A stretch of DNA of 64,000 nucleotides. It comes from Lineus longissimus (lineage: Eukaryota > Nemertea > Pilidiophora > Heteronemertea > Lineidae). Location: positions 6,512,501 through 6,576,500 of the forward strand of contig NC_088309.1 in NCBI RefSeq assembly GCF_910592395.1, in the 5' to 3' direction. The notes below the pieces were generated by a model that was not told the DNA's origin, did not search any database, and saw nothing but the letters and a program-made list of their open reading frames with translations. Shown piece after piece: positions 26,301-38,728 of this stretch (positions within the stretch are counted from its first letter, which is position 1; every line of letters starts with the position of its first letter). The position numbers were made by a program, and so were the translations under genes.

Positions 26301-29300
26301 TGTCTACACTTGATGATTACAGACCATGATTCGAAAATTCCCCTTTCTGACAACAGTCAACGAAATATTTGAAATGGCTGCCTCCTGCACGTCGAGTGTT
26401 TCTGCATGTTTAGTCGACGAAGCCACTCAAGACCGTGTTGAGCCTTTCGGACAAACCCATTGTCAATTGTCCCCGGGTTGCTAAAGTTATTATAAAGACT
26501 TGCATGGCGGGAGTGAACAATTAACATCTCAAGTGCAATCGGTTTTAACGAAAGATTAATTATTTCGATGATATTGTAGGAGAGAATTGGTTGTTTGACT
26601 ACATTAATCAGCCAGTTAACCGTTTCCTCAACATGGGGGTCTATCGTCTTGGGTGTAGTTAATAGAATAATCACTCGTGTCAGCGGGATGTCGTGGCTTG
26701 CCGTCTGGAGCAGTGAGAGTGTCCGCTGGTGACAGATCGAGATGGACAAAACTTGAATCACAATGCAATGTTAATTGTTTAAACGATAATTTGAAAATAG
26801 TGGGAGACATCGGCCAGAGTCCAGAAACTTGTGGGGGAGGGGGATTTGCCACGTACTTCCAACTCTACAGCAAACCAGACAGCAGCAACTTATGAAAACG
26901 AGAGCGAACGAAGTTGACTTTATTGCATTGACCAATTGGAAGTCGTGAAGGCTTTTTAACGACGGAAAATTGACCTCTCAGGCCATATTAAGAAAGGCGT
27001 GTATCGTTCGTGCACATTGTTTTTCTCTCTCCCGCAGGTAATTAGAAATAATGAACATTTTTACTGCTGAGAGTGACCAGAATCATCAACCAGCATGAAA
27101 ATTATGTCGATGACCACAGCAGCGATGTTATGTCGACGTACACAGGAGCGATGTTGATATACAGTGTATTGAAAAATCTCAAATTCATTTTTAGATTTTA
27201 AATTTTTGAAGAAGGAAGCTTGCCTTTAAAGCAGTTCTCTTCAAACTTGTTGTTTGTGTACCGGTTTCTAGCTTTTTTACTACACAATGTAAATGATAAC
27301 TTTTCGATTAATATTCTCACCATTAATAAACTGTTCTTCTTCTTTAACTACTAAGACTGGAGACATCCAGTTGATTAAGAGGGAAATGTTACAGAATGTA
27401 CATATTTACTCAATAATACTGTGTAGTAGTAAATTGGTAAGTAATAGTGAGTAATAACCACATTACGGAACAGTCGATCAAAACAAAGCGAATATCAAAT
27501 TTGTTTCCATTGATTAACAACTCCCAGTAGCAATATAGTAGAGTGTGATACACGACTCACGTCGTCTTATTTGTATGCATAAATCCTCTCTCGCGTCTCA
27601 ATAACGGCGGGCTACCCGAGGTGGATTTGTAGTCATTCATTTTCCGCGGACTTGTCAGCGTCTTTTGACTGAGTTACAGAGATAATAACATAGCACGGTG
27701 GCAGGCATTATATGATAGAATATTGAAACCTACGGGGTACCGGGCTCAGTTCCCTGGCCAACACCTGCGGGTTTAGTCAAGCAGAAACTTAAAGGCGAAA
27801 TTACAAACTCGCGGAGTCATTCTCAGTTTAACCAAATGATAAAAACGAGGGGATATGTCAAACAATGGTTCTTAAAGACACCCAGTAGGAGGGCATTTTT
27901 CAAATGCCTGACTTTCTTTTTGATAGTAGGTTTACGTTTTTTAAGCTCTCAACGCACGTGCTTTTTAATTATCCCAGATACAAGATTGTCCTGACGGAGG
28001 TGTTGAGAAAATTGTTTGGCATCTAAGATGCTGGAGATAATGGCGGTGGATGATTAGGGTTATGACAATGCAAATTGATGCATCATGCCCCAGAACTACC
28101 CGCGGAAGAATGTCAACTACCGCCGTCTATCACATCCCATTATCAAAGGTGAAAAACCTTTTAATTTTCGTCACATCGACTCGATCATTAAGTATTTATA
28201 CCTGTCCATGTGGGCAAAATAAATGTAGATAGATGTAGCATTATCTTGGAAATGATAACTTTAATTATAATGAAGGATGCTTAGCGGTTATTGTGTCCCC
28301 GAGATATTCCAAAGGGTCGCGTAGTATTGAAAGGAACAGGGAGGGGAGTCAACGTAAAAGTCGCTGGCTTTCGACCGCTGAAGGAATTGGATATTGTTAT
28401 CCTGAGTGAGCAAACTGCCCCCAAGAAGAGAAGCGATGCAATAGAGGGTAGCTGGGGTGGGTTCCCAGCGCCAGTTCGTGGGAAGACCCGTTTCTAGGTG
28501 GATCTTGGAGACCTGCCTTATTCCTTGCTTCCGCAAGTGTAATAAATCATTTGAAATTGTATGTAATCATACAAACGCCTTATGACGCAGTTTTGTTGAT
28601 CAAGGCATGGCTTGCTTTATGATGGGTATGAGATTCTGAAGGTGTGAAAGTCAAAGTTTGCAGATTACGAAGAGGACATTCCTTTTTGAGAAGAGACTTT
28701 TACCTGGCATGTGGTATCACCATATGCATTGGACATTTATCTCAAACACAGAAGCTGCCATGTGGGCTCTAGAGAATTTCGATACAGACACTTTAATTAA
28801 CTCATTAATGAATTTGAAATCTAAGAAATATAGAATCGTCATTCCCTAAGGGCACGCGTTCCGTTCGTTTCACCAAGTGTTAAAAATATCACCACCGGTT
28901 GTCAATCAATGCTACCCATTTCTTCTTCTCTCAAGCAAACCTGAACCACAACAATACAAAATAAACGTTTGTTTTTAAAGAAGGGGCGCATATGTTGCGA
29001 TGTTGACCCACGGGTGGAGGTAGATTCATTGTCGAGGGTTCGCCCATCAAATGAGCAAATGAAGTGTGGTCCATCTTCTGTTAGTTAGTTTCTTTGTTGA
29101 AGCTGTGGAACAGTGATCTTATCTGGTCTCTCATCGCGCGAACAGATTTCATTTTAACCACTTCTCAATTACTTTGCTTTTCATTTTGTGGCGGACAACA
29201 GATTTGTCCGGCCGATAAGATCTCCTCTGCGGGGTGTTTGGATAAGAACGATGTCGTTTTTCATTGCCGTTTGAATGGCCCTATTCCGTCTCGCCTGCGG

Positions 29301-32300
29301 CGTCGGGGTGTCACAGCTAACTGCCTTTATCGCCATCCTGACGGTCTGCATAGTAACTCGGGTGGTTCCTTCCATCGTTCATCATCACTCTCAGTCTCTG
29401 CCAAGTGTTTTCTAACCTGAGATTACGGTCACTTACGAACACCTTCCGCGAACAAATGTCGATTTTTTTCCCATCATTTTTGCCTTTGCATCTTTGAAAA
29501 TTTAAATTTTCTTTAAAATCTCTTTAAAAATATAAATTGCTCGAGTTGAAAAGAACATCTTCCTGTATGAACAGACGTTCGAATGTGTTGTGGTTTTTTT
29601 GTTCTACCAAGCCACGTATCGAAGCGTAGAATGGCCAGGCTATAAGTAGACATTTTAGATCAACAACTCCTTCTAGGTGCTATAATCTCAGTTGCCGATT
29701 GGCCATCACTTTGAACAGATCACATCTTTAGTCTTACGGATCAGGAACTCGTTTCGGTTACCCACGATGCAATTCGGCGGAAATGTGACAATCGAATCCA
29801 TATCATGTATTGATATTGTTCATATAGAAAGTAAGCGAGCGACAAGATGCAGTTCGTTAAAGAAAATAAATATTAGCATAGAGATTGGTTCCAAGGGAAT
29901 AGCTTCGTTTTCTTGCCATGTGTGGAACTGGGATGGTTTCCGCTTGATTCTGTCGGGACTATGGCGGAGGCGACACGCCGCTCTGCGCCTCCGTTAACTC
30001 ATGCTAATGGGCGCAGTCATCCTGAAACGCTGACGCAGACCCCGCTAGAGTTCACACCCGCAACAAAGACAACTCAGACATGATGCGAAATCTCTACTCG
30101 CTCTAACAAACCGCCTTTTAAAGTTTGGATATAAAGTGTTAGAACTATCATTAGGACATCCCGACTTAAGAATGAATTTGGGTTGAAGCATTGTAAAAAG
30201 AAAATAGACGGTTGGTATTGCGCTGACAGTATCATTACCAAGCCATTCTTAGTGAGGTTGTAAATCTTGCGTCTTAATACCAAGAAATGTAAGCCAAGTA
30301 AATCACAAATGTGAAATTTTATTCGGCCAGATTTGAACACCGCCCATTTGCTATGTTATGGTGTATGATAGGAAATGTAAGGGAAGTTGACGTGATAACC
30401 AATCTATGCACTGTTGGTGACGTTCTTCATGGAAATAGTAATTCTTGGTGTCATAAACCTACAACTAAAGTAGATAGAAATTGCAACATATATAGTTATA
30501 AGTAACTGCAAATTAATTTTCAGCCAATGCTATACTGCCTTCCGACAAGCATCCTGAACCTCAGGCCAACACTCGGCACTAGCGACCGAGCTTATGTAAC
30601 GTGAGCGATGGAGGAGGATACGACTGGCTCCGTTTTTTCGAGGATGTCCGGCAAGAAGGATTGACCGGGACGGCATTGTATGGGTGTTTTATACAGCATT
30701 AGATGTTTTATTACCATCACATCTACAATCGGAGAAAACAATCCAATCACACATAATGATAGAGACAACAGGCGATGTTTACCCCAAAGACCCCATCGAG
30801 TGTTCTACTTTTACTACAACCAAGAAAGTAATTACGAACAACGCGCAGAATATACTTATGGTACTTATGTTAGCTCTTCTAACGTGGAATCGACTCTACC
30901 CTAATCGAACAGATTGTCACCTTCGCCATCAATGTTTGACAACGTCTTATATCAAATATCATTTTTGCGAAGCCAAACATCTCTAGGATCAGAAGCAAAC
31001 ATTGTCTATTCACCTAAACTGAGAGGCAAACATTGTCTATTCACTCAAGTCTCCGTTAACAGCGTAACAGATGGAAGGCAAGACGCTTCTGTCTGGCAGG
31101 ACCAGGGCCCCCGTGGTGGACCTAAATTGCCGCACATCACTCACTGTCATCTCCGATCTCCAATCTTTTCTTCCACGGAGTTTGCCTTTCTATCATTAAG
31201 AACTTAGAACAACAATTTGTCATAAGATGTTTACGGATCAAACTTTAGTAACTTTCATTATTCAAAACATACCATTAAATTCACTATGTGTCTCGAAATG
31301 ATATTGCCTCCCTGACGTAAAGCCCACACGGGACTGTATTAATATGTAGTTACGGTCTTGGTTTTAGGGTCCGAAGTTAAATATTTTCCGGCTGTTCAAA
31401 CTTTATTTGTCACCAAGTTAATCTTACGGACAAATTCATCGGTTTGATATTTAGAAGTCATATAAAATGGTTATAACCAAGAATGAATTAAGACATTAAA
31501 GTACCAAATATACGTGTACCTAGTGCTCGATAATAAAGGGCTCTTAATTCCTTCAACATCCTTAGTCATGTACAATTCTTGCTAACTGATCCCAGACGTA
31601 ATTAAGAACTCCATACCGTCATACTGAACTTCCAGAGGTATTGCCTCCGTTACCTCCGCCGATGCTCGCGGTGTCTGTAAAGCTTACATTAAGGGTCAAG
31701 GTGCATGACCGTATACTACGTCAAAAGTGTCTTGGGACAGAAAATTATCATTATATATATCTTTTTTGGGAACCCTGTATTTGATTCCCAGCGGAACAGA
31801 TGAATGGAATATTTCCGTCCTCGAGTAGCAATACAACAGCCGTTTGGGTTGGACCTTACTACCTTGGTTGGCGTGACTTGAGAGAGGTTCCGATGCTGCA
31901 ATTTTCACGCCAATGTCCAACCTGTAATAAAGTGTCACATCTGCGGTGCGAAGAATGTCTCTGACAATGGGAAGAATGTCCCGCTGTTCAACGCAAATGA
32001 TACCTCAATTTTGTCCGGCTAAACTTGTCCTAAAGTGACATTTAATTGGTTAGAGTTAAGAGCGGGGTGTTGATGATGTCCATTTGATCCAGCTGGTTAT
32101 TGTATGGGACATACCAGAGAGGTGATGCTTGACTTTTCGGATTTGACCGTCGGGAATGCTGTACAGACGGCCGTACACTCCGGACGCAGTGGACCTGCCT
32201 GCCCCGTCATGTCGCCCGTTACATGAGAAGAAACGACCAGGATGACGATATTGACTCCCCGACCGGGAGTCTACAGTCGGGCGCCCAAATCTAACTGCAC

Positions 32301-32477
32301 ATCGAGAGTAGGAATGGTTTTCCCGGATTATCTCTTGACTGCAGGGATGAACCCATCGAAATCTGTCACTTTGCTCAAGTTTTACGAGCACAAGTCGTTA
32401 TTTTTAGGGCTGGTTTTCTTTTTACTCAACATATAATCGTGCGTCCGCGTATGGGATAGTAGCCAAGTCGAAACATG
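26301..32477. other. intergenic, no gene recognised
   Basis: No coding sequence I can support. Open frames up to about 134 codons on the minus strand (26357-26761) and 111 codons (32056-32391) have no recognisable domain or flanking exons. Confidence 0.5.
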
Positions 32478-32595
32478 GGGTGATATGAATAAAGACTAGC
32501 AAATGCTTTTATCTAAAACTCCATGTACATTTACACTAGGCCTTTCTGTACAAAATTGAAGTAAAAGCATTTGCTAGTCTTTATTCAGATCACCC
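32478..32595. mobile_element. 118-bp MITE, copy 1
   Basis: Terminal inverted repeats of about 35 bases begin GGGTGATATGAATAAAGACT. A short loop includes CCATGTACATTTACACTAGG. It is flanked on both sides by ATG, which may be a 3-bp target site duplication. A second copy of the same length lies at 34734-34851. There is no coding capacity, so it would be moved in trans. Confidence 0.8.
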
Positions 32596-34021
32596 ATGGT
32601 CTCTAAATTCTGCTACATGTAAGCCGACCAGAACTCGAAAATTTAACTGTGAAATACCGGTCACCCTCCAGTGCTGGTCTGTCGTCAGCATGATGCACTA
32701 ACTAAAAACTAGCATCACGCCATTGTACTTTAATCGACGGGATGAAAGACTGGTGTGGACCTTTCGATGGTTTCGCCATCTTCCAGATCAGGAGAAGACT
32801 ACTGTCGTAACAGTAACCACGGTCCTCCCCCGCCCCAACCTCGACTGCCAACAAACAAGCACTTACAACACACGTAAAATCGCCAGTACTTGTGCGTATG
32901 TCAGTCGATGGGGGGGGGGGGGCTATTGAGCTCCTGTTTCATGTGTCTGTTGCTAGAGTTTCAGGAGAAGAGCACAGTCTTGGCCGGCGAAGACGAAGGA
33001 CAGTTCTCGTTATTCGTTTAGTGCTTTTAACAGACAAGTGGTGGCGCTTTTAATGCAGCGCCGCCATGCGAATAAATGTAAACCCAGGATGGTTTATCAC
33101 CAGTATGAATCCTGTTCAACAGAGGCCCATGCCTGCTGGGAACAACACCCCCCCCCCCCCATGACCCCCCTTCTTTAAAAGTCCCAAATCCTACATGTAC
33201 AGCTGGGGTCATCCCTGTTTAATCCCACACGTGCGCATTCGTATTCCCGCGTTATGTACTGATGGTAGTGTCACCTGTTATTTCCTGGAAGAACTCCGTG
33301 ATCCCTCTCGACGTGCACATCGATGATGTAACAAATCGCGAATATATCAGATAATGAGATTGGAAGGAAAAGACTGACATTTCTGTCAAATTACTGGTAT
33401 AACTAATCATTTTCAATACAGATTTCCCATATTTTCCTAAAGCCATACTATATATCCATTCAAAAAATTTGTCAAACCAGTATTAAAACGCACCATTCTG
33501 CTTTATTTCTCAATGTTTGTTGTTCAATTGCGTAATTTTTCGTATAGTCGATGGCATGCTGTATTAATGTAGTGTGTGGGGTGCATTTTGCACAGCCTCT
33601 GTACATTATGTACAGACTACAGGACAAGAGTGTGCTTCATTGCTTTTGTCTCTCTTAGGCCTTTTAGTTTCATCCTGTTTATGCTGGACTGGGAGGGAGG
33701 GGGAGGAGGAAGATATTTTGACAGGCCGCTAGCATTAGCTAGCCTATGTTCAGCGCTGGGTGGTTTTAAAAATACAACACTTCGTAACTTCAAGGCCGGA
33801 TACGACGATGGTACCACGTCAATGTGCAGGGATTTGAGGGCACAGTTCATAAAAGACATAAAAGACATTAATTCATGTCGCGCTCAAGTTTTGGATGATA
33901 AAATCAGATCAAGTTTGTCTTGCAAACTTATGTGCAATGTTTCATCTTGTCATTTCCAGAATACATTAAAAGGAATAAAGCTCCTGAGAGAAAACCAGAA
34001 CTTCGTTACCGGTAATCAAAC
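32596..34021. other. region upstream of the Rab11-FIP gene
   Basis: Contains a run of 13 G (32910-32922) and a run of 13 C (33148-33160). The 5' UTR and promoter of the FIP gene probably lie here, but no core element is clear. A 151-codon open frame at 33576-34031 has no recognisable features. Confidence 0.4.
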
Positions 34022-37000
34022 ATGGAAATAGATGAGATTACCGTCATCAGTAAGTAGACATTGATAATCAGGCTTATTCAACAAAGTTTTAAAAACTAAA
34101 TGAACATAGGATCTAGATTGTTTTCTATTTAAAACTGCAAAAAAAGAGACAAAGTATTTGGTGGTTGGCAGTATAGTCTATATATAGTCTCTGCAGGTTA
34201 ATCGCAAACACTTGTTCATCCTCATTCCAGTGACTGTGTACATGGTCTTCAAATAACTGTAATGAAAACTGTTGTTGATAACATGATGGACACACCCATC
34301 AGACGTCAATGCATCAATCAATACAATTACTTGATTTGTATAATGGTAACGGAGTTGGTAGCCAACCACTAACTAGAGCTGGGTTGGATTTTTGCACTTG
34401 TCCGCTTGCCTTGAACGTCAGACAGACAAATTACTTTAGTAAAGTAGTGAACCTGTGGACTTCTGTAACAGATGACCTTCTTGATAACCAATTTCTTATT
34501 CTGTTTTCAGTTTTAAAGGCCAAGGACCTGCATCCAAAGAAAAAAGGTTTGTATATTTGGTTCTTACAATACAAGAAAGACTGAGATGAAGTAACATTAA
34601 ATCTTCGATTCTACACAATTGCATCAAGAACTATCCTTGATTCTTAATCTTTGTGTTTCTTTTTATCAGTAGTATGAATCATTAAGGGTATTAAGTGCAA
34701 TTCCAGAGGTCTTGGTCAATGTTTCTAGTCAATGGGTGATATGAATAAAGAGTAGTAAATGCTTTTATCTGAAACTCCATGTACATTTACACTTGGCCTT
34801 TCTGTACAAAATTGAAGTAAAAGCATTTGCTAGTCTTTATTCATATCACCCAATGTCTACGACGATGATTAAAAGATTAGAATAGATTCAAAAAGCCACA
34901 GGTTGTTTCTCTAGTCAAGAAATTATGTGGGACAGCCTGGTTCGAATCTCTTGTAACAACATTTGCATACAATAACAACCTAAAAACCAGGTAGGGAATT
35001 ATTGATACAATTTGTCATCAAAGTAGAGAAGAGATCAGTATGTCAAGTACTGCCAGTAGGTCTGGCTAAATGTATTGTGTGCATACTGGCACTTGATTTT
35101 GGTTGTATGATACATGTTTACCAATTGCTGAGTCAATGCGAGTTGTGAGTGATGGTCCTCAGCAAAACTTGTTCGTGCTTTGCATTTTAAATTGGAACAT
35201 CATGACACATCTTAGAATGAATAAGGGAATCAAAAGATTAGAAAAAACTGATACGCAGTTTACCGCCGATTTTGTACCATATAAAGACAAGTCGTTTTAT
35301 CATACATTTACATACGTTTTGTTAAGATGTTTCCTCCCTTATTTTGCCTTGGCACACAGCCTTTCCCTACACATGCTTCAAGATTAAAACCAGGCATACT
35401 TTGAGTGTGTTGACTATCTGCTTGACCGAGTGCCCATATTTCAAGCACCAGGTTACAGTCCCTGTGGTGGTACCAAGCCACTGCATATACGTCAATCATG
35501 GCACCAAAACTGATCAATATTTCTAAATCATATGTTCATGATGAATGTTGAGAGCTTATTGATTGGCTTTCTGGCTGCACAAATACTGTACAGCTGTTAT
35601 GATCGGTATCCATTCTACCTCATTGTCAACATGTCTGGCACTTAACCATACTAATGTATGTAACCAACCTGTCACCCTTGAAAGCCTGAGTCTTGCTGGT
35701 CATGACTTTCATGAAATCATATTCAAAACCAAAACCCGTTATCACATAGCTGAGTCGAGTGTGCCAGGCTCACGTACCTAAACTACTTTGGTTTAATGAA
35801 TGAAGCAGGCACTCAGTATGATGGGGAGCAGGATTGGCCAATCATCAGGGGAAAATATCATATTCATCCTGATGAGTAGAAAAATTGTACAATATAATAC
35901 GATGAGTGTGTCACTGCACCCTCTCGCACCTGGTAAAAAATCAATTTGAAGAAGCAAATTCTCTGAAATCAATTCTAATTGGACTGAGAAATTCATTCAC
36001 GTTATGCTGGTACTTCATATTATTGACTGAATGGGATGTGTGTAGTTAGATGTTAGAGAGGTTATTTCCATTTCCAACCCAAACTCATCATTAACTTGAG
36101 GCTGAATTACAGTCGTTGTACAAATTAAAGACCAAATGAAAAGCTCCCCAGTCCAAGTGTTTATAAGGCCACCAGTCTCACTACATCCCCATCAAAAATC
36201 TCCCCACATTACAATACAGTCTCCTACTAAATGATACCATAATGTTATTTTTCAGGTCGAGGCAAATATTCAGTGATTTTTGGCATCGGAGGTAATAAAT
36301 ACCGTACCGATGTTATCAGAGACTCAGAGAATTGTCCCATGTGGAATCAAGAGTCAATCATGTAAGTTTTTACACACATTACTCATTAAAACATGTACTG
36401 CTTAGGCATGTGTCTTCATTATCTCAATTCCAAGATTGCTCCTCAATCTCTTCTGCTGACCTCTATTGAAACTTGTCATGTCCTTTTCCAGTGTCGTTCA
36501 GAAGGCAACTAATCCACTGAAGATAGTAGTCACCGACCATGAAGATGTGTTGGGTCAGATCGTCGTGCCATTACAGTGTTTACAGACCAAAAAAACGAGG
36601 CCGGAGGAAGCCCCGCTCCGTGCGCACAAGAAGTGCAGTCATCCCCAAGGAGAACTTACTTTCCAAGCTTGGATTTCAAAGTTTCACACTCGAGACGCTA
36701 AAGACGTTGGAGATGACGATGTGTCTCTGATTGCTGCGCCTGGTGGTGGCTTCACGCAAGAGTCAACGTCACAGAGTATGGGGTCACTGCCGCGGAGAAA
36801 CAGCCATAATCCCCTTGCAAAGTTAAAAGACAAATTCACACACAAGGACAAGGATTCGTCTGAATCTGGCGGGAAACTTGGTGCTAAGGGTAAACGAGGG
36901 AGTTTGTCTGTTTTGAACTTGAGTTTTGGTCGACGGTCTTCAAAATCGAAGGCTAAGGATGACGAATCCTCGGGTAGAATGGTTCGTGCGAATAGCACTT

Positions 37001-38728
37001 TTGCTTTCGGGACTGGTACTAAGTTCAGCTTGAGTTCTTCAAGCAAAGCTCACAGCTGTATGGATTTGAATCAACCGGTTGGTGTTCCGAAAATAGCCGA
37101 TGTCACACCGAATGAGGTCATGGTTGATGGGGGTGTGAAGATCACAATCAGTGGAGAATTCTTGGGAAATGGACGGGAGGATGTGATTGGGTTGTTCCTT
37201 GCAAGTTTGAATTGCCTCGACACCTTGGAATATGAATCGCCGAAGCGAATTCATTGTTGGACTAAGACTTGGAAGCCATGTTCGGGGCCTGTTGTCGTGG
37301 TGACGCAGTCAGGTGGTCGCGGTGTCTCCAATCATGCAAGTACTCAGTTCGCATTCCTCAGTTCACAAGATATTGAGTGCGACTCGATAAATGGAGAGAT
37401 GTTTGAGAGGAACAATAACTTAAACTTGAGCTTGAGTAGTGAGGAGACTGGATACGTTAGTGATGGATCCAAGAAGGATCACAAAGAGATGTCTAAGGAA
37501 GAAAAGGTAAATAATTTGAAGCTGTCTGGCACTCTAGCACAGTAGAACCTCTCCAAAAGACACCCTTGGGACTGACAAGTACTATCCTTAATTGAAAGGT
37601 GTCCTGATGAGAGAGGTCAAATTGAATTGACAGTCTTGACGGTGTTCTTCCTGAATGAAAATTTCATAAAAGAGTTGCCCCAACTTCTTTGAACTCAGAC
37701 AGATTAGAGACCGCTGGGATGATGGGCTGGCCCCGATAAACTTTTAAAGCACAGAATGAGATTACAAGTTACCTCATTCCAGTTGGGCTTCATGTCTTGA
37801 ACATCACAAAATTGATGTTTTATCATTGATTACTTTTTACAAAAACTTCCTTCTATTTCAGAGATTGTCTTTGCTATCGGTGCCTGGCCAAGAGAACCCG
37901 CACCCCAAGCCTGAGAAGAAACACAAGCGGACAGAGAGCTTACAAAATATCTTACAAGCATTGGCTCCAACAAAAGACAAGTCATCTAGTAAGTAAACGA
38001 TGGAGAGGTTTAGATTTTGATTCGAGAACGAGGTGGCATGTTGAGATTGAACTTCATATTTTGAAATTGAAGTCATTGTGTGGCTCATCGATGTTTTGAC
38101 GTAGAAATTGCTTGTCCCATTATGACTCAACCTGCTATTGACTGTGTTTTAGGTCTTACAAAAGCTGATATGATCACAGAATTACAAAAGATTAAGATGG
38201 AAAACCTGAAACTCACAGCGGACAATCAAGGTATGTGAGAAAAAACCATGTTGGGTTAAGTATATAAATGAGATTTGATGTGAATGTCAACCAACATGGA
38301 TTGCAAAAAAGATGCACTGTCATTAGTCGGGGAGATCAGTGGCATATTGGTAAGAGAGCATCAGGCTTATAATCAGAAGGTCATGGGTTTGAGTCTTGGA
38401 AGGATCACCGCTGTTTCGTCATTGTCCTTGAGCTGACCACCACAAAGCAGACATTTAAATCCCTCGTTTGTGAGGCGCTTTACCTATATGTAACATGCCT
38501 AAGTAGTTTTACTCGAATGTCTTCATCAGTATCAGTATTCTTCATCTCGTAGGACTCAAGACGAGGAACCAGAACCTACTGATTCAGAACAAAGAGCTAC
38601 AAGACCAGAACGACAACCTGAAAGTCTACATCGATAAGCTGTTGACAAGGGTGATAGACAAATGTCCGGATGTGCTCAAGGTATCAAGTTCACACTCAAT
38701 GTCTTTTCTATCCACGTCCACCATATAA
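34022..38728 (+). CDS. class I Rab11 family-interacting protein with an inserted Sec5-like IPT/TIG domain
   Basis: Exons 34022-34049, 34511-34546, 36256-36361, 36492-37506, 37862-37988, 38153-38230 and 38553-38728 join in phase to 521 residues. The ATG has a good context (AAACATGG) and an in-frame stop just upstream. Residues 4-121 form a C2 domain (strand EITVIILKAKDL, then GRGKYSVIFGIGGNKYRTDV and a VLGQIVVPL strand), as in RAB11FIP1/2/5, where it binds acidic lipids. Residues 122-250 are a Ser/Lys-rich linker. Residues 254-346 match an IPT/TIG fold of Sec5 type (VDGGVKITISGEFLGNG, EDVIGLF, VVVTQSGGRGVSN). A coiled coil (about 439-490) leads into the FIP-RBD, YIDKLLTRVIDKCPDVLKV (489-507), the Rab11-binding helix. 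The expected role is a Rab11 effector on recycling endosomes. The IPT domain is unexpected for this family. Exon 1 is short and the least certain part. Confidence 0.88.
34734..34851. mobile_element. 118-bp MITE, copy 2, in an intron of the FIP gene
   Basis: Same terminal inverted repeats and loop as the copy at 32478-32595, with only a few base differences. It is flanked by AAT on both sides, again suggesting a 3-bp target duplication. It sits in the intron between the second and third coding exons. Confidence 0.82.
38327..38500 (+). mobile_element. tRNA-derived SINE in an intron of the FIP gene
   Basis: Head with A-box TGGCATATTGGTAAGAGAGC, an anticodon-like arm CAGGCTTATAATCAGAAG and B-box GGGTTTGAGTCTT. 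The body has ACCGCTGTTTCGTCATTG, shared with the SINE at 24938-25085 on the other strand. It lies between the sixth and seventh coding exons, in the same orientation as the gene. The right end is not sharply defined. Confidence 0.65.

Noticed and set aside
25943-26353. 136-codon minus-strand frame with Leu and Ser runs
   Set aside because: It covers the GAAGCAGAA low-complexity tract.
28291-28497. 68-codon frame with a basic, Gly-rich product
   Set aside because: Starts at TTG, has no homologue I recognise and no supporting splice sites.
33576-34031. 151-codon frame just before the FIP start codon
   Set aside because: It is in a different frame from the FIP exon, with low-complexity Gly run and no recognisable motif. 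The stop directly before the ATG at 34022 supports the short first exon instead.
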